A stretch of 30,958 bases of DNA, taken from Symbiodinium natans (Eukaryota > Sar > Dinophyceae > Suessiales > Symbiodiniaceae). Below are positions 8,695-21,459 of the stretch, piece by piece. The stretch is taken from assembly GCA_905221605.1 (NCBI GenBank), contig CAJNDS010001165.1:1-30958 (forward strand), given 5' to 3'. Position 1 is the stretch's first letter; the number at the start of each line of letters is the position of its first letter. The position numbers and the translations under genes were made by a program. The notes under the pieces are model-generated. The model was not told the origin of the DNA, ran no database searches, and saw only the letters and a list, made by a program, of their open reading frames with translations.

Positions 8695-9890
8695 TGATGC
8701 ATCTAGAAACCAAATGTCATGGCAGAAGCCCGGACGGCTTGCGGGACTTGGCAAAGACTCTTCCCATTGCAACTGGCCTGCGAACATGATCTGCCAAGCG
8801 CATCTTTGAAAGTCGTGGCATGAGAACAGAAACAGCACCATGGTGTCCGCATCTCTCCAAGTGCGCGACCACTGCGGCATCCACCGGTGAAATCGCGACC
8901 GCCGCGCACCCAACCGCTGGAAGCTTCTTGGGCAGCTGTCGTGTGGTTTCGGATAAGAACAACAACGTGCACTGTAAGCAAGAGCCAAAGAGAAACAAGC
9001 AACCACATTCGATCAACATCTGGGCGATCAGCATGTTTGGTTGGCTGAGGTCAAGCCTTCAAGGTTCAAGGAGATCGTTACACATGGCACGTTCCGTGAC
9101 CACATGCATAGGCGTGCTTGCATTCTGTAGAACGCACAACTTGACGCTGCTGGCCATCTGCCAACTGGCGATAGCTAACGCAGACACAGCAAAAACATAT
9201 CTCAAGCAGGGTGGCTTGGACTTAGCTTCGCTAAACCGTTCACAGCTCAGGTCTCTTGACGCTCTTCACCAACAGCATTGTCGCGTGGACGTTGCGCTTC
9301 TTGACGTGGTCCGGCATCTGCGTTTTGCCGTCTGCGCAGTAGCCAGATCAGTGAGTCGTCGTCCAAATCGCCTGCTTTTCGCAGGAGGCGGCGGCGCTTT
9401 CTGACCTAAAGGAAAACTGCTTCGCACACTGTCACACTGCATCAGAGCAGGCTACGCAAAAAGAAGTGCTCTTCTTGAGGATAGCAGCTTCGTTCTTGAG
9501 GGCTTTGCTGGCGCGCTTCAGTTCGTCCTGGCAAAAAAGGCACGTGTATGGGCAGCGTGCGCGCATAGGACAGAAAAGTCTCTTGGCACCTTCAGCTCTT
9601 GCCGCTGCCTTTTGAGATCTCGTACAACATCGCCAGCAGCAGCTTCGGCACTCATGGCTGCAGCAACTACCGTGGCGCATGCACACGTCTCTCTTTCCAC
9701 CCACTTGAGGACACACGAAGCAAAGCACGCGTTCCCGCTCAGAAACATTGCACACGCTGGGCCCTACTTCCAGCACCAAGAACGCATGGTCCTTTCCACC
9801 ATGTTGCACCTTCCCCAAGCAGTATCACACATCCCGCTTGTCGGACGTTGGAGCTTCAAGCATTGAGCGCTTCCGGTCCCACGGCGAGCT
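8695..9890. other. Stretch without recognised gene (unit 2)
   Basis: Counterpart of 1203-2398, differing from it at very few bases (C for A near 8832, T for C near 9115). It holds the 194-aa plus frame at 8820-9404 and the Cys-rich minus frame at 9818-9432, neither recognised. Confidence 0.5.
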
Positions 9891-11621
9891 TTACTCTTTA
9901 AACAAAAGGTCATACGCATAGCCCATGGCGCGATTTCGCGGCCATATGCATTGGCTTGCTTCTTTCGAAGGTGGAGAACGACCCGCTGCTTGAGGGTCTA
10001 TTTCAAAAGCTTGCAGCTTCTTGGACAGACAAGGCAGAGCTTCGCCCAGACACCCTGTCAAACTAAAGGATTTGCGCCACGATCTGCGGGACCAAAAGTC
10101 TTCCCGCGCTCTCATGAGCAAACGTACCCAGTCCAACTTGCTGACTTGTCCGTCACCAAGCTGTCGTAAGATTTGGTACTCCGTTCGGAGCCACCACTTG
10201 AAAGAGAAGAAGCCGCGCACGTCGAGCGGCTGCAGCAGGAATGTTGCGCCGGCCGGCACGAAATTCAATTTGATGTCAACCTCGCACGCCCGTAGAAAGA
10301 CTTCTTTGGAAAGGTGGCATGGAGCCACATCGAGGGTGAGAACCGGTTCCAGCAACCATCTCCAACCGTCCAACGCTAGCGAAATCAGGTCCAGCATTGC
10401 CAAAAGCAGTGATGTGGAGTTCCATGAGGAGACTGTTCGCCAGACATGTGTCCCCGGGCGGCATTCTGCGGCCACTGTCTGCATCAAGCCCAGTGTAAAC
10501 ACGGACTTATTCCCGATGACGAAATGTGGCAAGCTCTGCTGAAGCTCGTCGTTGTCTGATATCACTGCCACATAGCTCACAAATGTCCGCAAGTCACCCT
10601 TGCGAACCGGCAGACGTGGGCCCTCCACGTCTGCTCCCCAGTGGCGGCGTTGGACCACCAAGCCACAAAGAGGGTGCGGCGTCAGAGCTACAGATGTCTC
10701 ATCAAGGTTGAGATGCAAAAGACGTCGGGGTGCACTTGCATGTCGAAGGAAGCTGAGCGATTGGAAGAACACCGCCACCTCTGCCCGGACACAAATTCAG
10801 ATTTGGGCCCCCCATTTTTTGGGCCAGAAAGCGGTCCCGTTTTTGGTACTGGGCCGATTTGCAACTCCAAATATGATGCTTGCTTGTGACCCCAAAAAAG
10901 GCTCCTCAATCTATGCAAAAAGTCTTAACTTCAGAAGAAAATGCACCCAAGCCTTCTGGGGCAAGCGCGCAGGCTCCACAGCCACACGCACTGGCACGGT
11001 TCCTCTACTCACATCCCAACGTTTACACCATCGCTGCAACCACTTCCGGCCGCCACGGTTTGTGGCAGCCCGGCAGCCAGCATGATCACCCAATCTTCGT
11101 CGAAACTCGAAGAGGGCCGCCTCCGAGGTCGGAGCCGAGTGACAACGAAAGTTCTGCTGCCGAACCCAGCGAAAAAGGTTGGCCTCTGCCAAGAAAACGT
11201 GAGCTTCTCGAGAAGCATGTTTTTGGGCCGCCGTCTGCGGATCTGTACAGGCATGAACATCAGAAGCCGCAGCTTCCCGGTAAAGATTCTGGACAAACGT
11301 AATGCTTGGCAGCGTGTCGTCAGACGCTGCACGCCTCTGTAGTTGTCGGGCGTGCTGCATGGCCACTATTGCATTGTGACCGCTGAGAACATAGGTACAC
11401 AAGACCTGATGCCGCTGCTTTGGGGAAAGTCCGCACGGCCAACTCACTCTGTGGGCTTTTCGGGCTGCCCTGACAAGCGGCCGCTGTCCTTCTCGCAAGC
11501 GCTGTTGCAGCTCGCGGCAGGTCCGCTTCAGAGAACACAAGCGACAGGTAGCTGCTTGGCAACGGCACTCCATGGTACAGAGCACTTCAGCACCGCAAAG
11601 CACTTCCTTTTGGAGGCTCAT
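9891..11621 (-). CDS. pogo/Tigger-like DDE transposase, open copy
   Basis: Transposase that would cut and rejoin DNA in the nucleus. Two open frames appear to be exons. Exon 1 starts at ATG 11621 (in-frame stop 15 codons upstream) and runs to about 10947, 225 residues. Residues 190-213 (GRKWLQRWCKRWDVSRGT) resemble the CENP-B/Tc5-type DNA-binding helix-turn-helix. Exon 2, 10778 to 9891, is the catalytic domain (295 residues): first Asp at 26 in LNLDETSV, second at 150 in LTLDVAPCH, third at 186 in FLLQPLD, a DDD triad as in pogo-type enzymes. The segment around 64-90 (RTFVSYVAVISD, LPHFVIGN) also fits the family. Joined length ~520 residues is normal for it. No terminal inverted repeats were found, so the element's ends are unknown. 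Family call is firm, exon joining is inferred. Confidence 0.8.
10779..10946 (-). other. Probable intron of transposase (unit 2)
   Basis: 168 bp, GT...AG on the minus strand, phase 0, joining Trp 225 of the DNA-binding part to the Val that opens the catalytic part. Same sequence as in unit 1. Inferred from frames only. Confidence 0.45.
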
Positions 11622-12268
11622 GCGCAGGCAAACTGCGGAAGTGCGAAAACGTCAGACGAGGCTTGGAGATGTAACTCTTGCAAGATTTCGTCGACAGTCT
11701 GCCTGCACCACTACCAACTACGTCGCTGACTCCTGACGCTAAGAACTTGGCCAGACATGCACACGACAAGCTGTGACGAACGACAGTCAAATACGGTCGA
11801 TTCAATCTCGGCAAGGGCAACACAATGGCCCTCTATCCTTACGTCATGGTCGATGTGCGAACCAACAACGACTTGGCAATACAGCAGCGGTAACCCGCAA
11901 CATACTTGGAAATACCTGGCTTTCCTGCACCCCAAACTGGGGCCGCTGGTAAGGCACCGTGGAACAACAACAGTTGAGATCTGGCCAACCACCATCTTGC
12001 CGCCGGCCTTAAGATGACAGAGTCCCCCTCCAGAGACCTCCCTTACCAGTTTGGGCAAGTGCCCACCCTTCAACAGCGGAAATCTGGCCAAACGCCGTCT
12101 TGCAGCGACTTGGCACGACCTTCTGCGTCGGTGCAAAAGGAACGTCAAAGTAACCTGGACCTGACTTGGAGCTGGAACACCCCCAGGGTAACCCGCACAT
12201 GAGCGTCCCGACGCCGAGCGGACAGCCTGTGCGCCGGTGAAAGCTTCCCAAGGCGCAGCATCATCGGC

Positions 12269-12393
12269 AAAAAAAGGGGGAGGGGTGCACGAGCAAGATG
12301 AACACCGTCCTGAGCCACGGCGGATAGGAGCAAAAAAAGGGGAGAGGGGTTTGAGCAATGGTGAGCATCAGCAAACAAAAAGGAGGGGCGTCA
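12269..12393. repeat. G-rich short repeats, cluster 1 (unit 2)
   Basis: Same A-run/G-run repeats as at 4766-4890. Confidence 0.65.
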
Positions 12394-12996
12394 GGTACTT
12401 GCAGGCAAAGCCGCTTCCCCTAGCCCCTTGAGCCCTAAAGTCTTCTTCTGGTGTCTTCTTCTGGGGGACAACCGGGCAGTGGAAAGATGAACACTCTTGC
12501 ACGCAACAGGCTGTCTGTGACACTGTGCTAGGTGTGCCAGAAGCGGCGTGAAGCCAACTGGACGCGTAAAAGCCAGACAGCTATCGAGCTTGCAACATGC
12601 CTTTTTCGAGACGATGGTGCTCAAGCCTGTGCACGTTTGAACGCAACAGCTGGCATCTGTCAGAAGCATGGAAGCTGCCCGCGTACTGTCAACCACAAAC
12701 CACTGGAACATGTGTACAATTGGCATGCGCCTTCACAGCAATCTGATGTACTCAGGCTTATGGAAGACATAGCTGACAGCTTCGGAAGAAAGGATGCAGG
12801 ACATGTGAACGATGCACAGGACGGAGAGCAACAAGTCTGGAAATCCAAGGTTGTCGCCTGCCTGTTGCCTGGATTTGGCGTGCACCCGATGGCAAGCAGC
12901 AGTTTTCCTGTCGCACATCAGTTGAGCCCGACTTGGCTGGGCATGACAAGCCAGAGCATGCGGGCATTCGCAGGCCTCAGCACACGCGCGGCCGCG

Positions 12997-13031
12997 GCCC
13001 GCCCTCCCGCCCAAGCCCCCTCCCACCGCCC
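12997..13031 (-). other. G-quadruplex motif (unit 2)
   Basis: Same 35-bp tract as at 5494-5528, seven G-runs on the minus strand. Confidence 0.7.
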
Positions 13032-13503
13032 TACATGCTTGAAAAAAAGCGGGCGCGGTTCAAAGCAAGCTCAATAATCAGAAAACATGTCAAAAATCAT
13101 GCAACTCCAAACAAGCGAAAAACACAACAAAACACTGCAACTGTTGGTGATATCTAGGTAGTTTGACATGCCCGAGCCGTTCAGAACGAAGGACAACACT
13201 TCCAAAACATTGTTGCATGTGGAAAAAGCCTTTGTCTGCTCCAACTTGAAAGGAAAAACAGTTATTTGTATTTTTCAATCGGTTCTTGAGCCAGAGCTGC
13301 CTCCTGGCGTCCATTTCTGCCCCCAAAAGCGGCTTGCCCAAAGATGGTTGCCGAGTCTTCCCCTATCATTGGCTCACTGTCCAAGCCTGCGAAACGCTGC
13401 GCAGGAACGTGACAGGACCCAATGTCTACCTTCTCTCATTGCAGAAACCATTACCGCAGGACCGCACAGGACAAGCCACGTACGAGAACTGCAAGATGAC
13501 ACG

Positions 13504-13571
13504 CGTGGTCCTGCAAAACCGTTGTGGGACAATAGAATTATTAGTCCAAAAAACGGATTTGCAGGACCACG
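13504..13571. other. Near-perfect 68-nt hairpin (unit 2)
   Basis: Same hairpin as at 6001-6068, no base change seen. Confidence 0.8.
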
Positions 13572-13738
13572 GGTTTTCGAGGCCTGCTTTCCCGGAACGT
13601 TTCGCGGGGCCGCGTGCCCAGAGCAAGCTTCTAGTGGTCTCCAGGTCTTTGGCCACGAGGTGGTAGGAGACGAAGGAACGTCCACAATGGGACTGGCTGC
13701 CCCGGAACTCCAAGGGAACATCCCTGGGCTGGGTTGTT

Positions 13739-13869
13739 CGTGGGGTGTGAGCAAAATGAGCACCAGGGATGCAGCATGAGCATGACAAAGGGGGGCGTTT
13801 GAGCAAAACGAGCACCAGGGATATGAGCATGACAAAGGGGGGGGGGGCGTCTGAGCAAAACGAACAACA
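13739..13869. repeat. G-rich short repeats, cluster 2 (unit 2)
   Basis: As at 6236-6366; G-run of 11. Confidence 0.75.
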
Positions 13870-13955
13870 TGTATTTCATGTACCTGTTTCTGTACACGTC
13901 ACGTGCAGAGACGCGCAAAGCACAAGCATTGCGGCGCCATTATGCAGTGGTTTTG

Positions 13956-14464
13956 CCTCAACCCAAGAACTTGGCCGAAGCATGCCCATGTTTGTCTCAC
14001 ATCCTTGAGCGGCACTTCGCACGTGTGAGGAACATGGAGAAAGGAGAGATTGTGTGAGAGCGATAGAAAATGCGCCCTGTCCGAACTGCCAGCATGCGTC
14101 CCCCCCCGTAGCTATGCTTCTGCTCACCGTCTACACGTCCTTACCTTCAAAAACTTAGGCCCAAGTATGCACATGTTTGTCTCACATCCGTCAGCGGCAC
14201 TTCACAAACATTGACAAACGAGAGCTTGTGTGAAAGAGAAAGGGAGAGCTAGACAGAATGCGCCCTCTCCGACGTGGCCAAAATGCCCTTACCGTCGCTA
14301 TGCTTCTGCTCACCGTCTCCACGTCCTTACCTTCAAAAACTTAGGCGCATGCCCAAGCATGTCCATGTTTATCCCACATCCTTGAGCGGCACTTAAGCGC
14401 GCGAGATTGTGTGAGAAAACGAGAGCGTGAGAGAGTGTGAAAGAAACTGTGCCCTGCTCTGTAG
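13956..14464. repeat. Three ~185-bp degenerate repeats (unit 2)
   Basis: Same three-part block as at 6453-6961. Confidence 0.85.
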
Positions 14465-15194
14465 GACCAAAAAGCGAAAACACCCTCCAAAATATAATCA
14501 AAACCATACAAAAACAATCAAGTTTGACATGTCGGGCGTAGTGACTTTTAGGGTTTAGGATGGTTGCCCTGACCCCACAAAAGGAAAACACCTTCAAAAT
14601 ATAGGCAAAACCCATACAAAAACAAGCAGAGAGCAAAAAAACACCAAAATCAAGTTTGACATGTTGGGTGTAGTAACTTTTAAGGTTTAGGATGGTTGCC
14701 CTGACCCCAAAAAGGAGAACACCTTTAAAAACATAGGCAAAACCATACAAAAACAAGCAGAGAGCAACAGAAACACCAAAATCAAGTTTGACATGTCGGG
14801 TGTAGTGACTTTTAAGGTTTAGGATGGTTGCCCTGACCCCACAAAAGGAAAACACCTTCAAAATATAGGCAAAACCCATACAAAAACAAGCAGAGAGCAA
14901 AAAAACACCAAAATCAAGTTTGACATGTTGGGTGTAGTAACTTTTAAGGTTTAGGATGGTTGCCCTGACCCCAAAAAGGAAAACACCTTTAAAACATAGG
15001 CAAAACCATACAAAAACAAGCAGAGAGCAACCGAAACACCAAAATCAAGTTTGACATGTCGGGTGTAGTGACTTTTAAGGTTTAGGATGGTTGCCCTGAC
15101 CCCACAAAAGGAAAACACCTTCAAAATATAGGCAAAACCCATACAAAAACAAGCAGAAAGCGAAAACAACACCAAAAGCAAGTTTGACATGTCG
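14465..15194. repeat. ~132-bp satellite, long block (unit 2/3)
   Basis: About 5.4 alternating type I/II monomers, indistinguishable by eye from 6962-7691. Confidence 0.95.
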
Positions 15195-15543
15195 TGAATA
15201 ATCCTGTTGCTGACAGGATGGCCTCCAAATCGGAGCGAATAGAATCTTCAGCTGTATGTCCGAGGGTTGCCTCCCGGATGCCAAAATCGACGGGCAACAT
15301 CAGCGTGATTCAGCGTGGCATACACATTTGACAAAGATTGCACAAGTACTGCAAAGGCCTACACGGGCAGGCATTCGAGCAGATCTGTTGTGAGGGAACG
15401 GACTGGGGCCGGGGCGTGTGCACATTTTTCGCAGAGGTCGAAGCCGCTGTTGCTGCATCGAAATGTGACGGTAAAGACCTTCAGCCAACTGGACTGGCAA
15501 GCGATGGGGGCAGATGGTACTCAATGGTAGCGATGTGTCACGA
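15195..15543. repeat. Module M, first copy of unit 3
   Basis: 349 bp, as at 7692-8040. Confidence 0.92.
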
Positions 15544-15848
15544 AGAAAGCGAAAACAACACCAAAATCAAGTTTGACATGTTGGGTGTAGTAACTTTTAA
15601 GGTTTAGGATGGCTGCCCTGACCCCAAAAAGGAAAACACCTTTAAAAACATAGGCAAAACCATACAAAAACAAGCAGAGAGCAACAGAAACACCAAAATC
15701 AAGTTTGACATGTCGGGCGTAGTGACTTTTAAGGTTTAGGATGGTTGCCCTGACCCCAAAAAAGGAAAACACCTTCAAAATATAGGCAAAACCCATACAA
15801 AAACAAGCAGATAGCGAAAACAACACCAAAATCAAGTTTGACATGTCG
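15544..15848. repeat. ~132-bp satellite, short block (unit 3)
   Basis: About 2.3 monomers between the two modules, as at 8041-8345. Confidence 0.94.
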
Positions 15849-16197
15849 TGAATAATCCTGTTGCTGACAGGATGGCCTCCAAATCGGAGCGAATAGAATC
15901 TTCAGCTGTATGTCCGAGGGTTGCCTCCCGGATGCCAAAATCGACGGGCAACATCAGCGTGATTCAGCGTGGCATACACATTTGACAAAGATTGCACAAG
16001 TACTGCAAAGGCCTACACGGGCAGGCATTCGAGCAGATCTGTTGTGAGGGAACGGACTGGGGCCGGGGCGTGTGCACATTTTTCGCAGAGGTCGAAGCCG
16101 CTGTTGCTGCATCGAAATGTGACGGTAAAGACCTTCAGCCAACTGGACTGGCAAGCGATGGGGGCAGATGGTACTCAATGGTAGCGATGTGTCACGA
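15849..16197. repeat. Module M, second copy of unit 3
   Basis: 349 bp, continuing into single-copy sequence, as at 8346-8694. Confidence 0.92.
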
Positions 16198-17393
16198 TGA
16201 TGCATCTAGAAACCAAATGTCATGGCAGAAGCCCGGACGGCTTGCGGGACTTGGCAAAGACTCTTCCCATTGCAACTGGCCTGCGAACATGATCTGCCAA
16301 GCGCATCTTTGAAAGTCGTGGCATGAGAACAGAAACAGCACCATGGTGTCCGCATCTCTCCAAGTGCGCGACCACTGCGGCATCCACCGGTGAAATCGCG
16401 ACCGCCGCGCACCCAACCGCTGGAAGCTTCTTGGGCAGCTGTCGTGTGGTTTCGGATAAGAACAACAACGTGCACTGTAAGCAAGAGCCAAAGAGAAACA
16501 AGCAACCACATTCGATCAACATCTGGGCGATCAGCATGTTTGGTTGGCTGAGGTCAAGCCTTCAAGGTTCAAGGAGATCGTTACACATGGCACGTTCCGT
16601 GACCACATGCATAGGCGTGCTTGCATTCTGTAGAACGCACAACTTGACGCTGCTGGCCATCTGCCAACTGGCGATAGCTAACGCAGACACAGCAAAAACA
16701 TATCTCAAGCAGGGTGGCTTGGACTTAGCTTCGCTAAACCGTTCACAGCTCAGGTCTCTTGACGCTCTTCACCAACAGCATTGTCGCGTGGACGTTGCGC
16801 TTCTTGACGTGGTCCGGCATCTGCGTTTTGCCGTCTGCGCAGTAGCCAGATCAGTGAGTCGTCGTCCAAATCGCCTGCTTTTCGCAGGAGGCGGCGGCGC
16901 TTTCTGACCTAAAGGAAAACTGCTTCGCACACTGTCACACTGCATCAGAGCAGGCTACGCAAAAAGAAGTGCTCTTCTTGAGGATAGCAGCTTCGTTCTT
17001 GAGGGCTTTGCTGGCGCGCTTCAGTTCGTCCTGGCAAAAAAGGCACGTGTATGGGCAGCGTGCGCGCATAGGACAGAAAAGTCTCTTGGCACCTTCAGCT
17101 CTTGCCGCTGCCTTTTGAGATCTCGTACAACATCGCCAGCAGCAGCTTCGGCACTCATGGCTGCAGCAACTACCGTGGCGCATGCACACGTCTCTCTTTC
17201 CACCCACTTGAGGACACACGAAGCAAAGCACGCGTTCCCGCTCAGAAACATTGCACACGCTGGGCCCTACTTCCAGCACCAAGAACGCATGGTCCTTTCC
17301 ACCATGTTGCACCTTCCCCAAGCAGTATCACACATCCCGCTTGTCGGACGTTGGAGCTTCAAGCATTGAGCGCTTCCGGTCCCACGGCGAGCT
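16198..17393. other. Stretch without recognised gene (unit 3)
   Basis: Same as 8695-9890, with the unrecognised frames at plus 16323-16907 and minus 17321-16935. Confidence 0.5.
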
Positions 17394-19124
17394 TTACTCT
17401 TTAAACAAAAGGTCATACGCATAGCCCATGGCGCGATTTCGCGGCCATATGCATTGGCTTGCTTCTTTCGAAGGTGGAGAACGACCCGCTGCTTGAGGGT
17501 CTATTTCAAAAGCTTGCAGCTTCTTGGACAGACAAGGCAGAGCTTCGCCCAGACACCCTGTCAAACTAAAGGATTTGCGCCACGATCTGCGGGACCAAAA
17601 GTCTTCCCGCGCTCTCATGAGCAAACGTACCCAGTCCAACTTGCTGACTTGTCCGTCACCAAGCTGTCGTAAGATTTGGTACTCCGTTCGGAGCCACCAC
17701 TTGAAAGAGAAGAAGCCGCGCACGTCGAGCGGCTGCAGCAGGAATGTTGCGCCGGCCGGCACGAAATTCAATTTGATGTCAACCTCGCACGCCCGTAGAA
17801 AGACTTCTTTGGAAAGGTGGCATGGAGCCACATCGAGGGTGAGAACCGGTTCCAGCAACCATCTCCAACCGTCCAACGCTAGCGAAATCAGGTCCAGCAT
17901 TGCCAAAAGCAGTGATGTGGAGTTCCATGAGGAGACTGTTCGCCAGACATGTGTCCCCGGGCGGCATTCTGCGGCCACTGTCTGCATCAAGCCCAGTGTA
18001 AACACGGACTTATTCCCGATGACGAAATGTGGCAAGCTCTGCTGAAGCTCGTCGTTGTCTGATATCACTGCCACATAGCTCACAAATGTCCGCAAGTCAC
18101 CCTTGCGAACCGGCAGACGTGGGCCCTCCACGTCTGCTCCCCAGTGGCGGCGTTGGACCACCAAGCCACAAAGAGGGTGCGGCGTCAGAGCTACAGATGT
18201 CTCATCAAGGTTGAGATGCAAAAGACGTCGGGGTGCACTTGCATGTCGAAGGAAGCTGAGCGATTGGAAGAACACCGCCACCTCTGCCCGGACACAAATT
18301 CAGATTTGGGCCCCCCATTTTTTGGGCCAGAAAGCGGTCCCGTTTTTGGTACTGGGCCGATTTGCAACTCCAAATATGATGCTTGCTTGTGACCCCAAAA
18401 AAGGCTCCTCAATCTATGCAAAAAGTCTTAACTTCAGAAGAAAATGCACCCAAGCCTTCTGGGGCAAGCGCGCAGGCTCCACAGCCACACGCACTGGCAC
18501 GGTTCCTCTACTCACATCCCAACGTTTACACCATCGCTGCAACCACTTCCGGCCGCCACGGTTTGTGGCAGCCCGGCAGCCAGCATGATCACCCAATCTT
18601 CGTCGAAACTCGAAGAGGGCCGCCTCCGAGGTCGGAGCCGAGTGACAACGAAAGTTCTGCTGCCGAACCCAGCGAAAAAGGTTGGCCTCTGCCAAGAAAA
18701 CGTGAGCTTCTCGAGAAGCATGTTTTTGGGCCGCCGTCTGCGGATCTGTACAGGCATGAACATCAGAAGCCGCAGCTTCCCGGTAAAGATTCTGGACAAA
18801 CGTAATGCTTGGCAGCGTGTCGTCAGACGCTGCACGCCTCTGTAGTTGTCGGGCGTGCTGCATGGCCACTATTGCATTGTGACCGCTGAGAACATAGGTA
18901 CACAAGACCTGATGCCGCTGCTTTGGGGAAAGTCCGCACGGCCAACTCACTCTGTGGGCTTTTCGGGCTGCCCTGACAAGCGGCCGCTGTCCTTCTCGCA
19001 AGCGCTGTTGCAGCTCGCGGCAGGTCCGCTTCAGAGAACACAAGCGACAGGTAGCTGCTTGGCAACGGCACTCCATGGTACAGAGCACTTCAGCACCGCA
19101 AAGCACTTCCTTTTGGAGGCTCAT
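17394..19124 (-). CDS. pogo/Tigger-like DDE transposase, open copy
   Basis: Second open copy, with the same predicted protein as 9891-11621. Exon 1 runs from ATG 19124 to about 18450 and carries the helix-turn-helix near residues 190-213. Exon 2, 18281 to 17394, carries Asp 26, Asp 150 and Asp 186. I see no base difference from the unit 2 gene, so the pair is either a very recent duplicate or the same molecule assembled twice. Exon joining is inferred from frames. Confidence 0.8.
18282..18449 (-). other. Probable intron of transposase (unit 3)
   Basis: 168 bp, same GT...AG limits as in unit 2. Confidence 0.45.
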
Positions 19125-19771
19125 GCGCAGGCAAACTGCGGAAGTGCGAAAACGTCAGACGAGGCTTGGAGATGTAACTCTTGCAAGATTTCGTCGACAG
19201 TCTGCCTGCACCACTACCAACTACGTCGCTGACTCCTGACGCTAAGAACTTGGCCAGACATGCACACGACAAGCTGTGACGAACGACAGTCAAATACGGT
19301 CGATTCAATCTCGGCAAGGGCAACACAATGGCCCTCTATCCTTACGTCATGGTCGATGTGCGAACCAACAACGACTTGGCAATACAGCAGCGGTAACCCG
19401 CAACATACTTGGAAATACCTGGCTTTCCTGCACCCCAAACTGGGGCCGCTGGTAAGGCACCGTGGAACAACAACAGTTGAGATCTGGCCAACCACCATCT
19501 TGCCGCCGGCCTTAAGATGACAGAGTCCCCCTCCAGAGACCTCCCTTACCAGTTTGGGCAAGTGCCCACCCTTCAACAGCGGAAATCTGGCCAAACGCCG
19601 TCTTGCAGCGACTTGGCACGACCTTCTGCGTCGGTGCAAAAGGAACGTCAAAGTAACCTGGACCTGACTTGGAGCTGGAACACCCCCAGGGTAACCCGCA
19701 CATGAGCGTCCCGACGCCGAGCGGACAGCCTGTGCGCCGGTGAAAGCTTCCCAAGGCGCAGCATCATCGGC

Positions 19772-19896
19772 AAAAAAAGGGGGAGGGGTGCACGAGCAAG
19801 ATGAACACCGTCCTGAGCCACGGCGGATAGGAGCAAAAAAAGGGGAGAGGGGTTTGAGCAATGGTGAGCATCAGCAAACAAAAAGGAGGGGCGTCA
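19772..19896. repeat. G-rich short repeats, cluster 1 (unit 3)
   Basis: Same A-run/G-run repeats as at 4766-4890. Confidence 0.65.
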
Positions 19897-20499
19897 GGTA
19901 CTTGCAGGCAAAGCCGCTTCCCCTAGCCCCTTGAGCCCTAAAGTCTTCTTCTGGTGTCTTCTTCTGGGGGACAACCGGGCAGTGGAAAGATGAACACTCT
20001 TGCACGCAACAGGCTGTCTGTGACACTGTGCTAGGTGTGCCAGAAGCGGCGTGAAGCCAACTGGACGCGTAAAAGCCAGACAGCTATCGAGCTTGCAACA
20101 TGCCTTTTTCGAGACGATGGTGCTCAAGCCTGTGCACGTTTGAACGCAACAGCTGGCATCTGTCAGAAGCATGGAAGCTGCCCGCGTACTGTCAACCACA
20201 AACCACTGGAACATGTGTACAATTGGCATGCGCCTTCACAGCAATCTGATGTACTCAGGCTTATGGAAGACATAGCTGACAGCTTCGGAAGAAAGGATGC
20301 AGGACATGTGAACGATGCACAGGACGGAGAGCAACAAGTCTGGAAATCCAAGGTTGTCGCCTGCCTGTTGCCTGGATTTGGCGTGCACCCGATGGCAAGC
20401 AGCAGTTTTCCTGTCGCACATCAGTTGAGCCCGACTTGGCTGGGCATGACAAGCCAGAGCATGCGGGCATTCGCAGGCCTCAGCACACGCGCGGCCGCG

Positions 20500-20534
20500 G
20501 CCCGCCCTCCCGCCCAAGCCCCCTCCCACCGCCC
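20500..20534 (-). other. G-quadruplex motif (unit 3)
   Basis: Same 35-bp tract as at 5494-5528. Confidence 0.7.
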
Positions 20535-21006
20535 TACATGCTTGAAAAAAAGCGGGCGCGGTTCAAAGCAAGCTCAATAATCAGAAAACATGTCAAAAAT
20601 CATGCAACTCCAAACAAGCGAAAAACACAACAAAACACTGCAACTGTTGGTGATATCTAGGTAGTTTGACATGCCCGAGCCGTTCAGAACGAAGGACAAC
20701 ACTTCCAAAACATTGTTGCATGTGGAAAAAGCCTTTGTCTGCTCCAACTTGAAAGGAAAAACAGTTATTTGTATTTTTCAATCGGTTCTTGAGCCAGAGC
20801 TGCCTCCTGGCGTCCATTTCTGCCCCCAAAAGCGGCTTGCCCAAAGATGGTTGCCGAGTCTTCCCCTATCATTGGCTCACTGTCCAAGCCTGCGAAACGC
20901 TGCGCAGGAACGTGACAGGACCCAATGTCTACCTTCTCTCATTGCAGAAACCATTACCGCAGGACCGCACAGGACAAGCCACGTACGAGAACTGCAAGAT
21001 GACACG

Positions 21007-21074
21007 CGTGGTCCTGCAAAACCGTTGTGGGACAATAGAATTATTAGTCCAAAAAACGGATTTGCAGGACCACG
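21007..21074. other. Near-perfect 68-nt hairpin (unit 3)
   Basis: Same hairpin as at 6001-6068. Confidence 0.8.
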
Positions 21075-21241
21075 GGTTTTCGAGGCCTGCTTTCCCGGAA
21101 CGTTTCGCGGGGCCGCGTGCCCAGAGCAAGCTTCTAGTGGTCTCCAGGTCTTTGGCCACGAGGTGGTAGGAGACGAAGGAACGTCCACAATGGGACTGGC
21201 TGCCCCGGAACTCCAAGGGAACATCCCTGGGCTGGGTTGTT

Positions 21242-21373
21242 CGTGGGGTGTGAGCAAAATGAGCACCAGGGATGCAGCATGAGCATGACAAAGGGGGGCG
21301 TTTGAGCAAAACGAGCACCAGGGATATGAGCATGACAAAGGGGGGGGGGGGCGTCTGAGCAAAACGAACAACA
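21242..21373. repeat. G-rich short repeats, cluster 2 (unit 3)
   Basis: As at 6236-6366, but the G-run has 12 bases. This shifts a minus-strand frame and is the first difference from unit 2 in this direction. Confidence 0.75.
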
Positions 21374-21459
21374 TGTATTTCATGTACCTGTTTCTGTACA
21401 CGTCACGTGCAGAGACGCGCAAAGCACAAGCATTGCGGCGCCATTATGCAGTGGTTTTG

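Larger units (their letters stand above)
11622..13738. other. Stretch without recognised gene (unit 2)
   Basis: Counterpart of 4119-6235 and apparently identical to it. It contains unrecognised frames at minus 12358-11711, plus 12532-13077 and plus 13168-13779, besides the G-quadruplex motif and hairpin. Confidence 0.5.
7493..14995. repeat. 7.5-kb tandem unit 2
   Basis: Second unit, 7503 bp. It is indistinguishable by eye from unit 3 until the G-run near 13838, where unit 3 has one more G. Both parts of the transposase are open here, so this is the best reference copy. Confidence 0.97.
19125..21241. other. Stretch without recognised gene (unit 3)
   Basis: Same as 11622-13738, with unrecognised frames at minus 19861-19214, plus 20035-20580 and plus 20671-21282. 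Confidence 0.5.
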
